Shown here in pieces: positions 61,078 to 64,000 of a stretch of DNA of 64,000 nt. The position numbers and the translations under genes are program-made. The notes under the pieces are model-generated. The model was not told where the DNA came from. It worked only from the letters and a program-made list of their open reading frames with translations, and searched no databases. This DNA is from Actinomycetota bacterium (GTDB lineage Bacteria; Actinomycetota; Actinomycetes; Mycobacteriales; Micromonosporaceae), in NCBI GenBank assembly GCA_005885555.1, contig VAWN01000037.1:21711-85710 (forward strand), read 5' to 3'. Position 1 is the stretch's first letter; every line of letters starts with the position of its first letter.

Positions 61078-61620
61078 GTGCTGACGGTACGGGCAGCGAC
61101 GATCGGGGACGCGGGCGAGATCGTGCGGATCAACGTACACGCCTGGCAGCGGGCGTACGCCGGGATCGTACCGGCCGACGTGCTCGACTCGATGGAGATC
61201 GAGGGGCGGGTCGAGCGGTACCGGTACCGCATGCGCCACTCCCCCGGCTTCGAGCACCTGGTGGCGGCCGACGGTGACAAGACCGTCGGGTACGCCTGCC
61301 TCGGCAACTACCGGCTCGGGCAGCGGCAGGACGGCGGCCTGCACCGGCAGATCGGCGAGGTCACCGCGATCTACGTCGACCCGCCCCACTGGGGTACCGG
61401 GGCCGGCCGCGCGCTCATGGACGCCGCTTGCAGGCGGCTGGTCGAGCGCGGCTTCACCACCGTCCGGCTATGGGTGCTCGCCGCGAACCACCAGGCTCGC
61501 CGGTTCTACGAGCGGGCCGGCTTCGTTCCCGACGGAGCCACCGCCGGGTACCCGGTCGGCCGGCCCGACGGTTCGGTCATCGAGCTGCCGGAGGTCCGGT
61601 ACACCCGGGAACTGCCGTGA
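61078..61620 (+). CDS. GNAT family N-acetyltransferase
   Basis: 180 residues; motif A in WGTGAGRALMDAACRRLVERG, motif B VRLWVLAANHQARRFYERAGF. Begins VLTVRAATIGDAGEIVRINV. Its last 153 bases overlap the 3' end of the GT87 gene on the other strand; GNAT motifs are conserved to the end, so it is the real frame there. Substrate unknown. Confidence 0.88.
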   Translation: MLTVRAATIGDAGEIVRINVHAWQRAYAGIVPADVLDSMEIEGRVERYRYRMRHSPGFEHLVAADGDKTVGYACLGNYRLGQRQDGGLHRQIGEVTAIYVDPPHWGTGAGRALMDAACRRLVERGFTTVRLWVLAANHQARRFYERAGFVPDGATAGYPVGRPDGSVIELPEVRYTRELP

Positions 61621-62742
61621 CACCGGCAGCGCCAGCAACAGCAGCACCGTCGCATACAGATATGCGTTGCTGAACAGCAGCCCGGTGTCGGTGAAGTGGT
61701 CGGCGTACGACCAGATGATCCGGCTGGCCAGCAGGGTGACCAGGCCGGTGACCAGGACCAGCCGGGACCAGCGCAGCCGGCCGCGCGCCGCCAGCCCACG
61801 GTCGAGGAGCAGCAGCAGCGCCGGCAGCGTCCACACCAGGTGGTGTACCCACGTCACCGGGCTGACCAGGCAGCCGGCCACCCCGGTCAGCGCGACCCCG
61901 CTGAGCAGGTCGGCCCGCCGGACCCGCACCACCCACACCGCGAGCGCCGCCACGACCAGCAGCGCCCACAGCGCCGTGCTCGGGTCGGTCGGGTGCAGCC
62001 GGGCGACGAAGCCCTCCAGCGACTGGTTGGAGATGAACGACAGGGTGCCGACCCGGTCGGTGTCCCACAGCGCGCTGGTCCAGAACTCCCGGGAGGCGTC
62101 CGGCGCGACCAGCATCGCCAGTACCGTGGCCGCCGCGGTGGTCACCATCGCCACCAGGGCCGGCCGGTACCGGCGGGTGACCAGCAGGTACAGGATGAAG
62201 ATGCCGGGCGTGAGCTTGATGGCGGTGGCCAGCCCGACGGCCACCCCGCCGTACCGGGAGCCACGCCCGATGAACCACCGGAAGTCCAGCAGCACCAGGA
62301 ACAGCAGCAGCATGTTCACCTGGCCGAAGCTGACCGTCTCGTGCAGCGGCTCGAAGACCGCCACGACAGCCGCGGCGACCGCCACGGTGAACCACCGCGA
62401 CCAGCCGTACCGGTCGGCCACCGGCCGCAGGAACCAGTCCAGGATCACCACGGTGACCAACACGGTACCGGCGATGGTCAGCGCGTTCGCCGCCCACCAC
62501 GGCAGCACCGCCATCGGCAGCATGACCAGCCCCGCGAACGGCGGATACGTGAAGCCGTACCGGCTGAACGGCTTGACGTAGTCGTAGATCTCCCCGTTGC
62601 CGTGCGCCCAGTACCGGACCGCGCCGTAGTACACCTTGAGGTCGAACGAGCCGTGCCGGACCGCGAAGTTGGCCAGGTACCACCAGGCGCCCGCGGCCAG
62701 GACGAGCACGACGAGGAGCTGGGCGACCGTGCGTCGGCTCAC
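61468..62742 (-). CDS. GT87-family polyprenol-phosphate mannosyltransferase-like membrane protein
   Basis: 424 residues, about nine to eleven membrane helices. Resembles the alpha-1,2-mannosyltransferases of actinobacterial lipomannan synthesis (DUF2029/GT87): YYGAVRYWAHGNGEIYDYVK, YPPFAGLVMLPM, GVAVGLATAIKLTPGIFILYL. GTG 62742 with GGGGGAG is the start. The C-terminus after YLYATVLLLLALPVSRQF lies antisense to the GNAT gene and is probably an unselected tail. Confidence 0.85.
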   Translation of the reverse strand: MSRRTVAQLLVVLVLAAGAWWYLANFAVRHGSFDLKVYYGAVRYWAHGNGEIYDYVKPFSRYGFTYPPFAGLVMLPMAVLPWWAANALTIAGTVLVTVVILDWFLRPVADRYGWSRWFTVAVAAAVVAVFEPLHETVSFGQVNMLLLFLVLLDFRWFIGRGSRYGGVAVGLATAIKLTPGIFILYLLVTRRYRPALVAMVTTAAATVLAMLVAPDASREFWTSALWDTDRVGTLSFISNQSLEGFVARLHPTDPSTALWALLVVAALAVWVVRVRRADLLSGVALTGVAGCLVSPVTWVHHLVWTLPALLLLLDRGLAARGRLRWSRLVLVTGLVTLLASRIIWSYADHFTDTGLLFSNAYLYATVLLLLALPVSRQFPGVPDLRQLDDRTVGPADRVPGGGSVGNEAGPLVEPASLVVRGEHP

Positions 62743-62795
62743 CAAACTCCCCCTGTCCGTCGCCCGCCTGTCGGGCTCACGTAGTTTCTAACACC

Positions 62796-64000
<1,205 letters not shown>

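Overview
The window is chromosomal DNA from a high-GC actinobacterium. Gene content and order resemble the lexA-recA-ftsK-dapB stretch of Mycobacterium tuberculosis (Rv2718c nrdR to Rv2773c dapB, order recalled from memory). Cofactor use and protein features (B12-dependent NrdJ, UdgX, PspM, MocR regulators, mycothiol-type neighbours absent) fit Micromonosporales; I cannot name the genus. I see no prophage, insertion sequence, CRISPR array, tRNA or rRNA. It reads as core genome with small accessory inserts.

Layout. 1-2092: nrdJ (cut by the window edge), nrdR and a LysM cell-wall gene. 2108-6600: a perfect SOS box, divergent lexA, a secreted/anchored protein and hflX. 6762-12004: malic enzyme, then the dapF-miaA-dioxygenase-like operon and a DUF349 coiled-coil protein. 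12061-18378: miaB, a diguanylate cyclase translationally coupled to a FIST sensor, DUF2277 and RNase Y. 18882-22230: recX, a recA split by a 353-residue intein, and DUF3046. 22332-24433: a cyclodeaminase-family protein with a FolD that lacks the catalytic lysine, then udgX. 24463-29904: a MocR regulator divergent from a frameshifted flavin-fold/GNAT fusion, and a two-component system with tandem-repeat linkers. 30068-43380: Lhr helicase, VOC, S10 peptidase, Rieske, quinone oxidoreductase, F420-type LLM enzyme, two small secreted proteins, SAM hydrolase, GNAT and a Nei-type glycosylase. 43708-51767: envelope-stress block (pspM, pspA, clgR), cinA, pgsA, rimO, ftsK. 51871-57726: phosphoesterase, broken Uma2, RNase J, broken dapA, thyX. 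57853-64000: a ribbon-helix-helix/DUF4097 pair, DUF2752, a YcaQ-like glycosylase, GNATs, a GT87 mannosyltransferase and dapB (cut by the window edge).

How it fits together: DNA repair and nucleotide supply dominate (NrdR/NrdJ, LexA, RecA/RecX, UdgX, Nei, YcaQ-like, Lhr, ThyX, folate enzymes), with lysine/diaminopimelate and cell-wall functions (DapA/B/F, LysM, FtsK) and RNA modification or decay (MiaA, MiaB, RimO, RNase Y, RNase J).

Four signals cut across the genes. (1) A dispersed hairpin repeat with conserved arms GATCTTGGACGC occurs at five intergenic sites just downstream of stop codons. (2) At least ten start codons sit about six bases after a TANNNT hexamer, implying many leaderless mRNAs; this rule sets several starts here. 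(3) GTAC is strongly enriched through context-dependent codon choice. (4) Three genes (PNPOx-GNAT, Uma2, dapA) carry small out-of-frame deletions that are either real decay or sequence errors. All coordinates for sites were read by eye.
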